DNA of 64,000 bases from Cunninghamia lanceolata (lineage: Eukaryota; Streptophyta; Pinopsida; Cupressales; Cupressaceae): NCBI GenBank assembly GCA_027924645.1, contig BSBN01000213.1, positions 29,700,501-29,764,500 of the forward strand. The letters run 5' to 3'. The position numbers and the translations under genes are program-made. Shown one piece after another: positions 22,109-33,035 of this stretch (positions are counted from its first letter, which is position 1; the number at the start of each line of letters is the position of its first letter). Under the pieces are notes generated by a model that ran no database searches, was not told the DNA's origin, and saw only the letters and a program-made list of their open reading frames with translations.

Positions 22109-24360
22109 TGTAAGCACAAAAATCATGCACTACCTCCATGAGGACCCCTATGATGATTCAAATCCTTGTCACATACATGTAGGCATGAAAATAAATCCTT
22201 TGGGCAGTAGACCTCTTGATGACGTGTCCTCTTTTCTTTTCTTGTGTCGTTTCTACTTTGTCGATTTCTCTTCCTCCCCGTTTGCGACGCTTTTTGACAC
22301 TTGTCGACTTGCATTTTCTGGCTTTCGACCTTGATCCTAAGCCTTGTGAGAGTCTTGTAGGTGAGTTTTCACCTCTCCCCTTTGTTTTTCCTCTAGTGCA
22401 CCTCATAGAAGCCTTCTAGAGGTCCCCCGATCCATCTCCCACTTACAGTTTTCATTTTCAACCAACCAATCCAAATCTCCCCCTAATATTTCCAGATCTC
22501 CCCTGGAGATCCTACAAACGCAAGTGGAGATTTGGATTCTTCCAGATGACTGACCTATTTCTTGATGCAGAACCCATCCTTTTCCTCTCTTCTGCCATCT
22601 CCCAACTTGATTTTCTCCATCTGACCCTGTCTAGCCCGGATCTCCCCGGGTGACGCTACTGGTAAAAGGGTTGACCCTGCCATTTTTGGACCCGTGGAAA
22701 AACTCGAGTTTCTCTCTCATTTTTGCTCCATTTTCACCCGTTTTTATTTATGTTTGCATGATTTTTGATCCTTGATATAGAGTTAATTGTTTCATGCACC
22801 CACACATGCATAATTAGTTTTATTTGATCTCAAATTAACTCTCTAATCAATCTCATGCATTCCCTCACCTCCATTTCTTCTTCAGTGATAAGCTATCATT
22901 GCTTCATCACTCTCTAATCAACTGAGTTCACTGGGTAATCAACCTTGTTAACTCCCCAATCTATTCTTGTTAACTCATCAATCAAATGAGTTAACTCTTC
23001 AATCAACCCCTTCCTCTAAACCTATAAATATCCCCCTCCCCCAGGCACAAAGGGAGGTAAATTCATTGTGCACACAACTCTGGCCAATTTTGCTCTCCAA
23101 CTTAGCATTTGAATGCTCTTATAGGATGAAGGTGCCTTTTTCTTTTATTGTTCAACCAAGTAGCATCACGCTACTTCAATCTATGTCATTGTGCTCAATC
23201 CAAGCTCTCATTGAGCTCATACAAACTTCACCAAAAGCTTCTTTTACTTCTTTGGGTCATTTTGTTGTCAAGAGGATCACCTATTGCCACAAAAGGATTC
23301 GAAGTTGCCTACACAAGGATTACTGAGGTAGTGGAGTCAATAAATCTTCATTTCTCTCAAGTTTCTTCATTGTTTTCATTGCTTTCATAGTAATTAGATA
23401 ATCACATTTGTCACATTTGCTCTTGGGAATAGTAACACATTGCTTTTTCCTTGATAGTTTAGATCTTGCATGTTAGATTAATCACTTTCATATTTCTAGA
23501 TCTACATTGTTAAAAGAAGCATTTTCCTTTTTCATTAGATTAGATTGCATTGAAAACACCAAAACCCAAAAAAACATAGATCAACTTTGCATTTGAAAGT
23601 CATATAGGATTGCATGCATATTTTCTTTTCATAGATTAGAAGCATTTCTATTTCCAAAATACTCTAAAAAAACACCAAAAAGATGTTTTGCATATCATTT
23701 AGCTTACATTCATATAGAAACATTAGATTAGACAACACTGCAAGCCCTCGATTCCATCACGGGGTAACCACAGTTAAACAAAGTCAAACCCTAGGTCAGC
23801 AAAACCCTAGGTCAAAACCCTAGATCTGGTTAAGTTTAGCAATCACACGACTACCTCCGTCCTAATTAATGAATGTGCTTAGGAGTGAGAGGAGAGTGGG
23901 TGAAGACTATCCGTGATGAGATCGAGACCCATTCATCCTCTTGTTGTTAGAAGAAACTAGACAACGACAGATACAACAAGACCTCTTACAATGTATATAA
24001 AGACAAGAGGACATCAATGAAAATAACCATTTACCCACACAAAGGTGGAATTTAAGGAATCCAAACAGAATAAGAGAAACCAACGACCCTTTGGGTCATA
24101 GGGTTATTTCAAATACCACAACTGTTGAACGAAACATACAACAAAATGCACAACAACAAAGGCCACAAAACTTGTTGACCCCTCTCTGTGAAATCTAGCT
24201 CTCCAAGGAGCCAGACCCCCGCCATGTCTCGCCTCCTCTCGACTGGCTACTTCCATGTGAGCGAGAGTGACGTGGTGGATTGCCCTGTGGCAAGGAAGGA
24301 AGGGTTCGTGTGCATGCCGAAATCTGACTCGACAACCAGAGTCACGATTTCGAGTGTACA
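22109..24360 (+). repeat. 5' LTR of the Ty3 element
   Basis: Aligns with 35,869-38,114 from TGTAAGCACAAAAATC to GAGTGTACA. It contains the promoter elements listed separately, a GC-rich GGATCTCCCCGGGTGAC motif near 22,638, and a C-rich run after the TATA box. Near 23,750-23,830 the phrase AAACCCTAGGTCA occurs repeatedly. Short frames are LTR artefacts. Confidence 0.93.
22947..23030 (+). promoter_or_regulatory. LTR promoter: three phased GTTAACTC boxes and TATA box
   Basis: GTTAACTC occurs at 22,947, 22,969 and 22,990, spaced 22 and 21 bp (about two helical turns), followed 33 bp later by TATAAATA (23,023-23,030) and a C-rich run. The same order and spacing is kept in the 3' LTR (36,695, 36,717, 36,738; TATA at 36,771). 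Transcription would start around 23,055. The octamer as a regulatory site is inference. Confidence 0.6.
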
Positions 24361-24384
24361 TATTTTGGTGAACCTAACGTGAAG
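24361..24384 (+). promoter_or_regulatory. Primer binding site of the Ty3 element
   Basis: A TGG-initiated stretch, TGGTGAACCTAACGTGAA, begins a few bases after the 5' LTR end, where the tRNA primer site must be. It differs from the TGGTATCAGAGC (iMet) type. I do not name the tRNA. Confidence 0.6.
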
Positions 24385-24518
24385 AGTAGAGCCTCTTGGT
24401 TATGTTGTTTGTAATCCCATTGCAAAACATTTAAACACTTCATGAACATTCTTTCATTCTTTTCATAGCCGCTTCAACTTCCATCATTTGTGCCATCATC
24501 CATTCTATTTATTCTGCA

Positions 24519-25960
24519 TTGTCTATGGCACCCTCAAATATGATGGAACCGAACTTGAACCAGGGAAACATTCCCTCATCTGAACCTGAAACCCCTTCCT
24601 TTGAGAGGTATGTACCGCGTCATCCAAATGCACCTATTACCAATTGTTATGACTATGAAGACTTTGACTGTGAATATGGTTCGAAAGAGTCCTTGAGGCA
24701 TTCTCTATCCTTCAATAACCTAGCTTGGGAAAATGACTTGGCCATACCAAATGCACCGTACAAAGCTAGAAGGATAATGTCAGAAGTATATCGACTAGAA
24801 CAACCTTCCACAAGTACATCAAATACTCACCTTGATGAAGAGGTTAGAAGGTTGGAAAGGCATCTGCAAGAAACCAAAGATGCTCAAGTGGCATTGAGGA
24901 TTACCTTAGAAGAAGAACAAAAAGAAAAAGCCGCACGAGAGGAAGCCCATCACTATGAAAAAATTTGAAGAGATCATCCTAGAAATGAAGAAACCCCTAG
25001 AGCTGCAACTCCTGTAGATTTAATCGCAACTCTGGTGTAAAGAATCAGGATCAGTGTTTAGCCTTCTTAGGAACGTATCTCAAATACTTGAAAGAGCCTC
25101 TAGACCAAAACATAAGAAATGTGCAACTACCTCGGCCATTACCAGATCTCTCGAAGTTCAAAGGAGAAGGAGATCCAAATTTGCACATTAAAGCCTACAC
25201 CATGGCCATAAGATAACTCCTCCCTTGGGATGGGGTTGTCGCAAAAATTTCCCAGAAAATGCTTGAAGGCATTACCTTGGATTGGTATTATCGTCTCCCA
25301 AAAGCTTCAATCAATTCATTTAGACAACTAATCTAAGAGTTTGTCATGGCCTTTGACATGAACAAACTCGTGAAAACATGGATTAGAGAATTCCTTAAAA
25401 TGAAACAAGAGCTGATGAATCCGTAGCACATTTCATCACCCGATGGAGGAAAGTGCTCTATTCTTCAACCAATGCTCCAAACATGGATCATCGAGAACTG
25501 TGCGATCTATTTTTGCATGCCCTTAACAAAGACTTGAGAGAAGATGTCTAGAAACTGCCATACAAATCCTACGAAGAAGCCTTGGAAAGTGCTTTAAGAA
25601 TTGATCAAGCCGCCATCGATAATGGTCGGAAGACTTACGATACCAACGGGAAGCTTCGAACATCCAAAGGAGAAGAAAAGACTACAACTAATGTGCCTCA
25701 AGAAAAAGATGTCAACATCATAAAAAATAATGCCTCAAGAAAAAGATGTCAACATCATAAAAAATAATCCAAGTAATGACAAATGGTGACAAAAAGGGAA
25801 TCAAGGATCAAACCGACCTACATATGACCCCAATACTTATTGTTGGTTCCATGGGACAAAGGGTCATGAAACAAAGACTTGTTATAGTTACAATAAAGCC
25901 ATCTCCAAACTTACACTAAATCAACAAAAGAACTTTCTTAAACTTCTCCAAACCTAAAGA
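24519..25960 (+). pseudogene. Ty3 gag (capsid and nucleocapsid), broken
   Basis: The N-terminal open frame (24,519-24,968, 149 codons) ends in a charged coiled-coil-like segment (LDEEVRRLERHLQETKDAQ). The capsid (Retrotrans_gag) part follows in other frames at about 25,060-25,560, with the tell-tale LPDLSKFKGEGDPNLHI and LDWYYRLPKASINSFRQL, several stops (for example where CAA/CAG would be expected) and frameshifts. A nucleocapsid zinc knuckle, CWFHGTKGHETKTC, lies at 25,841-25,882 (Cx2H...GHx4C form). A 37-bp tandem duplication at 25,695-25,768 adds a further frameshift. The start at 24,519 is the first Met of the open N-terminal frame, about 160 bp after the LTR. Confidence 0.85.
25695..25768 (+). 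repeat. 37-bp perfect tandem duplication in gag
   Basis: GCCTCAAGAAAAAGATGTCA... occurs at 25,695-25,731 and again, identical, at 25,732-25,768. Because 37 is not a multiple of three, it throws the gag frame. The perfect identity suggests it is younger than many of the stops around it. Confidence 0.95.
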
Positions 25961-26035
25961 AAGGAGAAAGAACCTCAAATTGAGAAGGGAAAAGCTAGCC
26001 AAAACCATACCAATAACATAGAACTGGACCAGGAG

Positions 26036-26719
26036 GTGTTCATGATCCATGAAGAGGAACAAACAGACCAAACAGAGAATGTCTTCTCACAAGTGATAAA
26101 TTTTTTGAGAGCACCTCCCTCGCATCGCAAGACATTCCTAGAAGTATTGGAGGTAGGATGTTCCTCAAAGGAGGAATCACCTCCTCTTACATTCAATGTT
26201 TCCAAACTACGCCAAAGCGAAAGAAGTAAGAAAAAAGACTCACCTCTATACATACAAGTTCAAGTTGAAGAGGTCACTATAAGAAGGGTGGTGGTAGATG
26301 AAGGATCGGCCGTCAATCTTTTGCCAATGTCCTTTCTACGAAGGATGGGATACAACAAAATAGGGATCAAGCAAAAATTTGCCACATTGAGAATTTACGA
26401 CAGTCATGACATCCAAACAGTCAGAAAAATCAGCCTACCACTCAATCTGATGGGAAAAACTATCTCTACTGACTTCTATGTCATTAACCGAGAAACCAAT
26501 TACAACATGATCCTCAGAAGACCCTGGATTCACTCCATGAAAGTCATCGCCTGTACATTATTCCAAGAAATGCATTTCCATCATTTGGGAAAGGAGATCA
26601 TAGTCAAAGCGGACCCTGATCCTTTCAGTGTTTTTAGAAAGGAACAGGGAGAAAAAGACAAGAAAATGAAAACACAAGAGAAACAGAAGAGGAAGCTCAG
26701 GACGTTCAAACAAGTGTAA
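26036..26719 (+). pseudogene. Ty3 aspartic protease
   Basis: This open frame of 227 codons carries the retropepsin core VVVDEGSAVNLLP (Asp at about residue 88, in place of the usual D-G-S/T context), followed by MSFLRRMGYN and the hydrophobic second half ending FYVINRETNYNMILRRPWIHSMKVI, which are typical of plant Ty3 proteases. It would cleave the Gag-Pol polyprotein. The Met at 26,036 is only the first Met in an open stretch; protease is normally released from the polyprotein. The Gly-to-Glu change next to the catalytic Asp would probably impair activity. The C-terminal KEQGEKDKKMKTQEKQ is a basic linker towards pol. Confidence 0.85.
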
Positions 26720-26745
26720 GTGCTCACAACATATCCTACCAAAGA

Positions 26746-27460
26746 ATGGATGATCTTAGGGAGTTTCCTTTTGATCCATATACTACTAAATCCCATGCAT
26801 CGTTCGGCTTAGTGGCCATCCCGTGCGTCAACGAATGGGATATCAAAAACCTCTTGGTTGGAACAATCAAGATCATTGAAGGAGATGAAAAAGAAGAAAA
26901 CCAAACTTCCACTTATGAATTTGGAGAGGCATCTCATTCACAAAATCATGAAAGCTTGTGGACCTTACATTTTGACAGAGCTAGTTGCAAAACGGGGACA
27001 GGAACGGGGATAATCCTAACATCCCCAAAAGGAAAGGTCCTCCCCTTTGCCTTCAGGTTAGACTTCTTTTGCACCAACAACATCATTGAGTATGAGGCCA
27101 TGTCCCTAGGAATCATGCTATCCATGAGAATGTGAGTCAAGAAAATCTCGGCCTTTGGAGATTCTCAGCTAATAATCAACCAGGTTGCAGAAAACTACGA
27201 ATCAAAATCTGAATGGTTACCTTGTAAAGAAACCATCAGGAAGTTAGTTCAATTCTTCGATTTCTTCTCTATCAAAGCCATACCCAGAGAAGAAAATCAA
27301 GTAGCTGACTCAATGGCCACTTCGACCGCTTTATTTTCGCCACATGCCCAGTTGCAAAATTTAGAATATATTGTCTTGGTTCATGCAGAACCGTTATTAG
27401 AAAGCAAAGAATTACCAAACATCCTTAATTACGCTATGGGTCAGGAAGAAAAACCAACCT
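26746..27460 (+). pseudogene. Archaeal-type RNase H domain, placed upstream of RT
   Basis: After a linker (FPFDPYTTKSHASFGLV), an RNase H fold begins at about 26,957 with SLWTLHFDRASCKTGTGTGI, then LDFFCTNNIIEYEA, FGDSQLIINQV and REENQVADSMA. These give the four acidic residues D, E, D, D expected of an active RNase HI fold of the extra (archaeal-like, aRNH) type found in plant Tat elements. One in-frame TGA (27,133-27,135) and another near 27,461 interrupt it, in the same frame as the downstream RT. In the Tat elements I know, this domain follows the standard RNase H; here it lies between protease and RT. Confidence 0.8.
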
Positions 27461-27699
27461 GAGATTATGTCAATAATAACGAAGCCATCCTAGAATATCT
27501 ACATGCATATGATGGGATTCTAAGAGTCCACCATAAAAAAGGATACCTACTCCTCCCTCATCCTGAGGACTATTTTGGAAATGAAAAGGAAATCCTTCAG
27601 ATTGAAGCGAACTTAGATTTACCGCCCATGCCTCAGAAGTTTGAAGGACACCCATCCCTAACTGGAGATACCATTGACATCAATGTTGGAACACCTAAA

Positions 27700-28640
27700 A
27701 AACCTAGGATGTTAAAACTAGGAGGAGAACTAAATGACGAAGAAATGGAAGAATACACATAGTTCCTCATTGAATACTCTTACATATTCGCATGGGCATA
27801 TTCAGATATGCCAGGGTTAGATCCAAAGGTTGTGTTGCACAATCTAGTAATGAAACCAAATGCCAAACCTGTAAAACAAAAACCAAGGCTCATAAAACTG
27901 CAAGTAGCTGAAATGGTGAAAGAAGAACTCAAAAAGTTATTGAATGTCAGCTTCATCAAACTAGTTTATTATTCCAATTGGGTGTCAATCATTCTCCCAA
28001 TCCTGAAAAAGAATGGGAAAATTTGGATATGCCTCAATTTTAGAGACATTAATCAAGCTTGTCCAAAAGATGACTTCCCATTACCATCCCTCAACCAAAT
28101 TGTCAATTCAACGGCAGGTTATGAAGTTCTCTCTCTAATGGATGGATTTTCAGAATATAACTAGATCAAGATCGCAGAAGTTGACCAAAACAAGACAACA
28201 TTCACTACTCCCTGGGGAATTTTCTGTTATATAGTCATGCCCTTTGGTTTGAAAAACCATGGACCAACATACCAACGAGCGATGACACATATTTTCCACG
28301 ATTACATACACAAGATAGTTGAAACCTACATCGATGACCTTCTAGCTAAATCAGAGCAAAGGGGGAAGCATGTGCAGGATTTACGCAAAATCTTCATTAG
28401 GCTTCATGAATATAAAGTAAGGTTGAACCCCGAAAAATGTGTCTTTGGGGTCACGACTGGAAAATTGTTAGGATTCATCATCTCACGAAGAGGTATTGAT
28501 GTTGACCTAGCCAAAGTCAAAGAAGTCCTAAATGCAACCCCACCAATAAGTGAGAGAACAGTAAGAGCCTTCTTAGGATAGCTAGGCACAATCAGGCGAT
28601 TCATACCAGATATGACTTTCAAAATCCATCCGATCAACCA
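27700..28640 (+). pseudogene. Ty3 reverse transcriptase
   Basis: Same frame as the upstream RNase H. Recognisable RT blocks: PILKKNGKIWICLNFRDINQ, DFPLPSLNQIV, SLMDGFSEYN, TPWGIFCYIVMPFGLKN and the catalytic box YIDDLL at about 28,327-28,344, then LNPEKCVFGVTTGKLLGF. TAG codons interrupt at about 27,762, 28,162-28,164 and 28,579-28,581, the last two at positions where glutamine is conserved (GYNQIK, FLGQLG), suggesting CAG to TAG transitions. A frameshift near 28,660 leads into the RNase H frame. Confidence 0.9.
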
Positions 28641-28667
28641 ATTACTGATGGACCGTAGACTGTCAAA

Positions 28668-29142
28668 ATGTGTTTGAACAAGTAAAGAGATTCTTGTTAA
28701 CACCACCCATGTTGATGCCACCAAAGCATGACAAACCCTTCATCCTATACTTTAGAGCAACTGATATCTCCGTAGCATGCATGTTAGCTCAAGAGGATGA
28801 GGGTGGAAGAGAAAGGGCCATCTATTTTATAAGTCGAACCTTATTGGAATATGAAAAGAATTACACTCAAGCTGAAAAAGAGTGCCTAGCCATAGTCCTT
28901 GCAACTCGAAGGTTACGACACTACATGATGAATCAAGAAACTAAAGTCATGATACGATCCAAGCAATTGAGGACCTTTCTGAATCAGCCCATGCTCTCAG
29001 GAAGAGCCAGGAGGTTCATAACCTTGTTAAGTGAATTTGAGCTAACTTACATCAACCAAAAGGAAGTCAAAGGACAAATAATAGCGGACTGGTTAGCAAA
29101 TAATCTAGAACCTTTGAACGAAGATTTCCCTAATGGAGGGAT
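28668..29142 (+). pseudogene. Ty3 RNase H (canonical)
   Basis: Continues pol after a +1 shift. It shows KPFILYFRATDISVACMLAQ, RAIYFISRTLLEYEKNYTQAEKECLAIV and RLRHYMM, then the tether-like FELTYINQKEVKGQIIADWLA. The expected first Asp/Tyr context is partly altered (YFRATD). After ADWLANNLEPLNEDFPNGG the frame runs into the nested solo LTR at 29,143. The short spacing from here to the integrase shows that no second RNase H lies on this side. Confidence 0.88.
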
Positions 29143-30233
29143 TGTTGATAACTGAGAGGGGGGGGTGAATCAGTTATCCTAATTATTTCCCTTTTTGAAC
29201 TTTCTTATTAATTAATGCAGCATTGAATCAAACACAAAAACATTACCATGAAATAAGAAACACATGACACAGTATTTTTGACGTGGAAACCCTGTTAAGG
29301 GAGAAAACCACGGGGTGATTAACCCAAAATTATTCTCTGTTAGAAGAATAGGAAATTACAAAATGGCACTTGCCAATTAGGGCTCACTGCCCGAGCACAC
29401 TACTCACAAGAGGCCCACTGCCTACAAGAAGACACACTGTCTACAAAGTGATAAGAATCACAGTCTTGAACTGATTGGAAGCATTTGCATATGCTGGAGT
29501 TCAGTTCCGGTTAGGCTCAGTACACTGATCTGCTGCACTTCATCTTTTCTCTGTTCTTTATTCTGCTATCCTTTCACATACCGGATCTGTCTTGGTACTT
29601 CTGTTCTGTTCTGCACTTATTCACATATCTCTTTTAACATATTCACACCCTTCACAACTAAATCCATCCTCTATATATATCCGCACAAGTAATTTCATCA
29701 CCTTTCTAGTCGGCATCCGGAACAGTCTAGTTTCTTACAAACTCTATTCTGTCGGCTGAATCCTTGCTCACCAAGCAATGCGGATCAAGCATATACTTGT
29801 AGATATCATTAATCATGTCAGCCAAACATGATTCATGCCTTCACAACCTTTATCATCAACAGTAACACATCCGGAAAGTAGTCTGATACTCTGTCAGTCA
29901 GTTCTTCCTCTGTTTTCACTGTCTCTCAAGAGTCCGGTACTCAACTATTCATATCTTTTTCCTTGTCCATCACCAGAGGCTAAATCCTTGGAATATACCA
30001 CTCAAGGTAGTCCTCTTGACTTCCCCAAATCCGCACTGCACCAAGACACTTCCTCTGAGAGATCCGGATCAATCTGTCGGACCTTGCCACATGCTCTGTT
30101 CTTGTTCACCGGACCACAACAATCTTTATTCTGACTTCCGGTAGAGACGCACCATGACTTGCGGATATGTGGGATGACCTTTGTTGCCATCAATGACAAC
30201 AACCATGAATCCATATAGTGTCTCTTGCCAACA
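29143..30233 (-). mobile_element. Solo LTR of a Copia-type element nested in the Ty3 pol
   Basis: 1,091 bp beginning TGTTGATAACTGAGAGGG and ending TTGCCAACA, with TGTTG/CAACA inverted ends and a perfect 5-bp target duplication, GGGAT (29,138-29,142 and 30,234-30,238). There is no internal region, so it arose by recombination between LTRs. The left end matches the signature (ACTGAGAGGGGGTGAAT) of the LTRs at 17,804 and 57,262, and the right end (GTCATTGATG in reverse) resembles their start, so the orientation is probably minus. It contains short tandem phrases around GGCTCACTGCC/CCACTGCCTACAAG (29,380-29,450). Confidence 0.92.
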
Positions 30234-30238
30234 GGGAT

Positions 30239-31529
30239 TTGCACAGTAGATCTTGAAAAATATGCCGCCTCGTATTAGTACCAAGACATTGTAAACTATC
30301 TTTTGAACAAGACTTACTCGGAAAACATGACCCCATTGGGAAAATATGATTACGCGTCCTCACCACAAGATATGTCTTGATAGACGATGTGCTCTATCGA
30401 AGGGCTCTAGATGGAATGTTGCTTCGATGTGTTGACAAGGAAGAAGCACGTACGATATTAGAAGAATGTCACAGTGGAATCTGTGGTGGACACTTTGGTG
30501 GCCACGCCATGGCAAGAAAGATACACAGAATGGTATACTTCTGGCCTTGTTTACAAGGTGATGCGATTAAATTTGTAAAAAGGTTCCCAAAATGCCAAGT
30601 TTACGCACATGTTCACCATACACCAATGAGAGATTTGCAACCAATTGTCACACCTTGGCCCTTCTCCACATGGGGATTGGACCTAGTGGGAAAGATATCC
30701 CCCCCATCAACAAATGGACATATGTTCATTATAACTATGATAGAATATTTCACAAAGTGGGTAGAGGCCATGCCCCTTACCATGGTGTCAGGAGCCGTAA
30801 TCACTAAATTCATATTGAACCAAATCGTTTGCCAGTTTGGAATCCCTCAAGTGATAGTGACAGATAATGCCTCTTCCTTTGAAAACCCACAAGTGAGAGT
30901 TATGTGAGAGATTCCAAATCAATCATAGTTCCCCTTCAGTCTATTATCCTCAAGGAAATAGACAAGCAGAGGCTACCAACAAAACTTTGAAGTCCATATT
31001 GATCAAAATCGTAAAAGATTCCAAAAGAGATTGGCATTTACAACTATATCCAGCTCTGTGGGCTTACTAAACAAGTGTCAGGACTCCAATTGGAACCACC
31101 CCTTACGCCCTCACTTTTGGGTCGGAAGCAATGCTACCATTAGAAGTAGAATTTCCTAGCTTGAGAGTGTCATTACAAAGATTATTGGACAATGAGGAAT
31201 ACAGGGCAGTCAAGTTGGCTGAATTAGAAATGATAGACAAAACATGTTTACGAGTTGTTCAAATACACAATTCCTATCTAGCAAGAATGAAAAATAAATA
31301 CAACAAAAAGGTTATCCCAAGACCCTTTCAAGTGGGAGACCTAGTGCTTAGGATAGATAATCTAATCGACAAAAGAGCTGGTGAACGATGGAAATTCAAA
31401 CCTAACTGGATAGGCCCCTACATGGTTAAAGAAGATATCGAAAATGATGCTTATCTCTTGTGCACAATGGAGGGAGAGGAATTTGGCAAAACAGTCAATG
31501 CCTTTCACCTCAAGAAATATTATGTCTAA
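30239..31529 (+). pseudogene. Ty3 integrase
   Basis: An open frame from about 30,377 contains the zinc-binding region CHSGICGGHFGGHAMARKIH...KRFPKCQ. The His pair and the last Cys are present, but the first Cys of the CxxC pair is Phe. The catalytic core follows, with Asp in WGLDLVG (about 30,680) and VTDNASSFEN (about 30,863). A frameshift at about 30,900 separates the rest of the core. The C-terminal part (31,131-31,529) has the GPY/F-type module: FQVGDLVLRIDN, FKPNWIGPYMVKE and EEFGKTVNAFHLKKYYV, which ends the polyprotein. There is no chromodomain. It is inactive as it stands. Confidence 0.9.
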
Positions 31530-33035
31530 AAGACCAAAAAAATCATAAAAACATAAAAAACAAAAAAAATCATAAAATCAAAAATGTCAAAAACAATTTG
31601 TTTCTTGCATTTCCGCATCATTCTATTCATCTTGCATTCTTGTGTGTGACTTTATCTTGTACTATTTTCCCTTTAGTAAGGAGTCTAATGTTGCCCAGAT
31701 ATATGTTATCATTTCATGACCTAGAGATCCCCATTTTCACAATCGCCATTATCCCCCTTCTTTCCCAGTGTTTCTAATCAAAACTTAGCTCTTAGCTTTA
31801 CACTGATCCCAGTCTTAATGAGTCAAGATGTTAGGTCTAAACAAAGTCAGTATTCAAACCTATAGTGATTAAAGGAAGCTTTCAAGTAGGCCTTCCCAAT
31901 TCTTCCCTAGTAGTAGAGAAGTCCAACCAGATTACAAAAACTTTAGGTGGCGCTCAACCCCTTATCTTTCTTGGCCAAAAATGTCAAGGAGATCAAAACT
32001 CTGAAGGAAGCAATCTTAGATGTGAGTGAATAAAAAAAATGAGTGATCAAAATAAGAGTGTCAAAAGTGAGAATTGAGAGATCAAAGCATTGCATGTCAA
32101 AGTTCCAAAAAGCATTCATTTCTTAAAAAGTCAAAAATCCAAAAAAATGAGAAAAATCAAGTGAGGAAAATACAAAAGAAAGAAGTGAAAGAGAGAAGAT
32201 TGCTAAATGTCTGTTCTCTTGGGTGGAGATTAGTCTAAGCTCAAAGCCTCAAGGGTGACATTCTAACAGAGAAAGAAAGGTACTAAGCACACACACACAC
32301 ACACACTAGCTGAGCAAAACCGAAGAGTCTAGTAGTCTCTAGGATCATCTTCTATCTAAGGACCCTTGTTTTTTCCTAGATAACCTTTTACCCCGGGTCT
32401 ACTTTGCTTGCCATCTATGATCTAAGTCTAGCGAACACCTATAAAATTTGCTACTTGTCTGAAGTTGAAAGATTATCAATTTGTCTTATCTAGATAAGGA
32501 TCAGTGTTTAGCCTTTAGTGAAGTCTAGAAATCAGAACCACTCCATGATTCATTTCACTCCCCACTTGAGTTTCCTAAAAACCTATCTCACAGCCCTGAA
32601 TAGTTCTCTCATATTAGGCTAACTCAAAATCCCCTAAATCAAAAATTATATTTTAAGAGCAGTCACTTTGTTTGTTCCACATTACATTCATGCCAAAATC
32701 ATAAAAAGAGTCTCAAAGCAATAAAGTCAAGTGTCATATCTCATGACATTCAATAAAGTGTTATAGTATCATTTATAACATTTCTTGTGTTCTTGCATTA
32801 TCATATTGTAAACTGCATATCATATATATGTCCTACAAAACTACAAAAACATATCATTGTTGTCATACTTGCATTTGTTAAAAGAGTTGAAAAGGTCAAA
32901 CATAATAAAAAAAATTCCTAAAAACTTCCAAACATGCACAGGAGATGAGTACAGAATTTGACAAGAGAAAAACCATAGAAAAATATAAACTTTCATAGAT
33001 ACATCCAAAGTTTACATATACAATGGTATCAAAGA
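31530..33035 (+). other. Ty3 3' non-coding region
   Basis: A-rich DNA after the pol stop, with no recognisable frame. It contains a (CA)n run at about 32,287-32,307 and many AAAAATCAAAAA phrases. It belongs to the element because it lies between its integrase and its 3' LTR. Confidence 0.7.
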
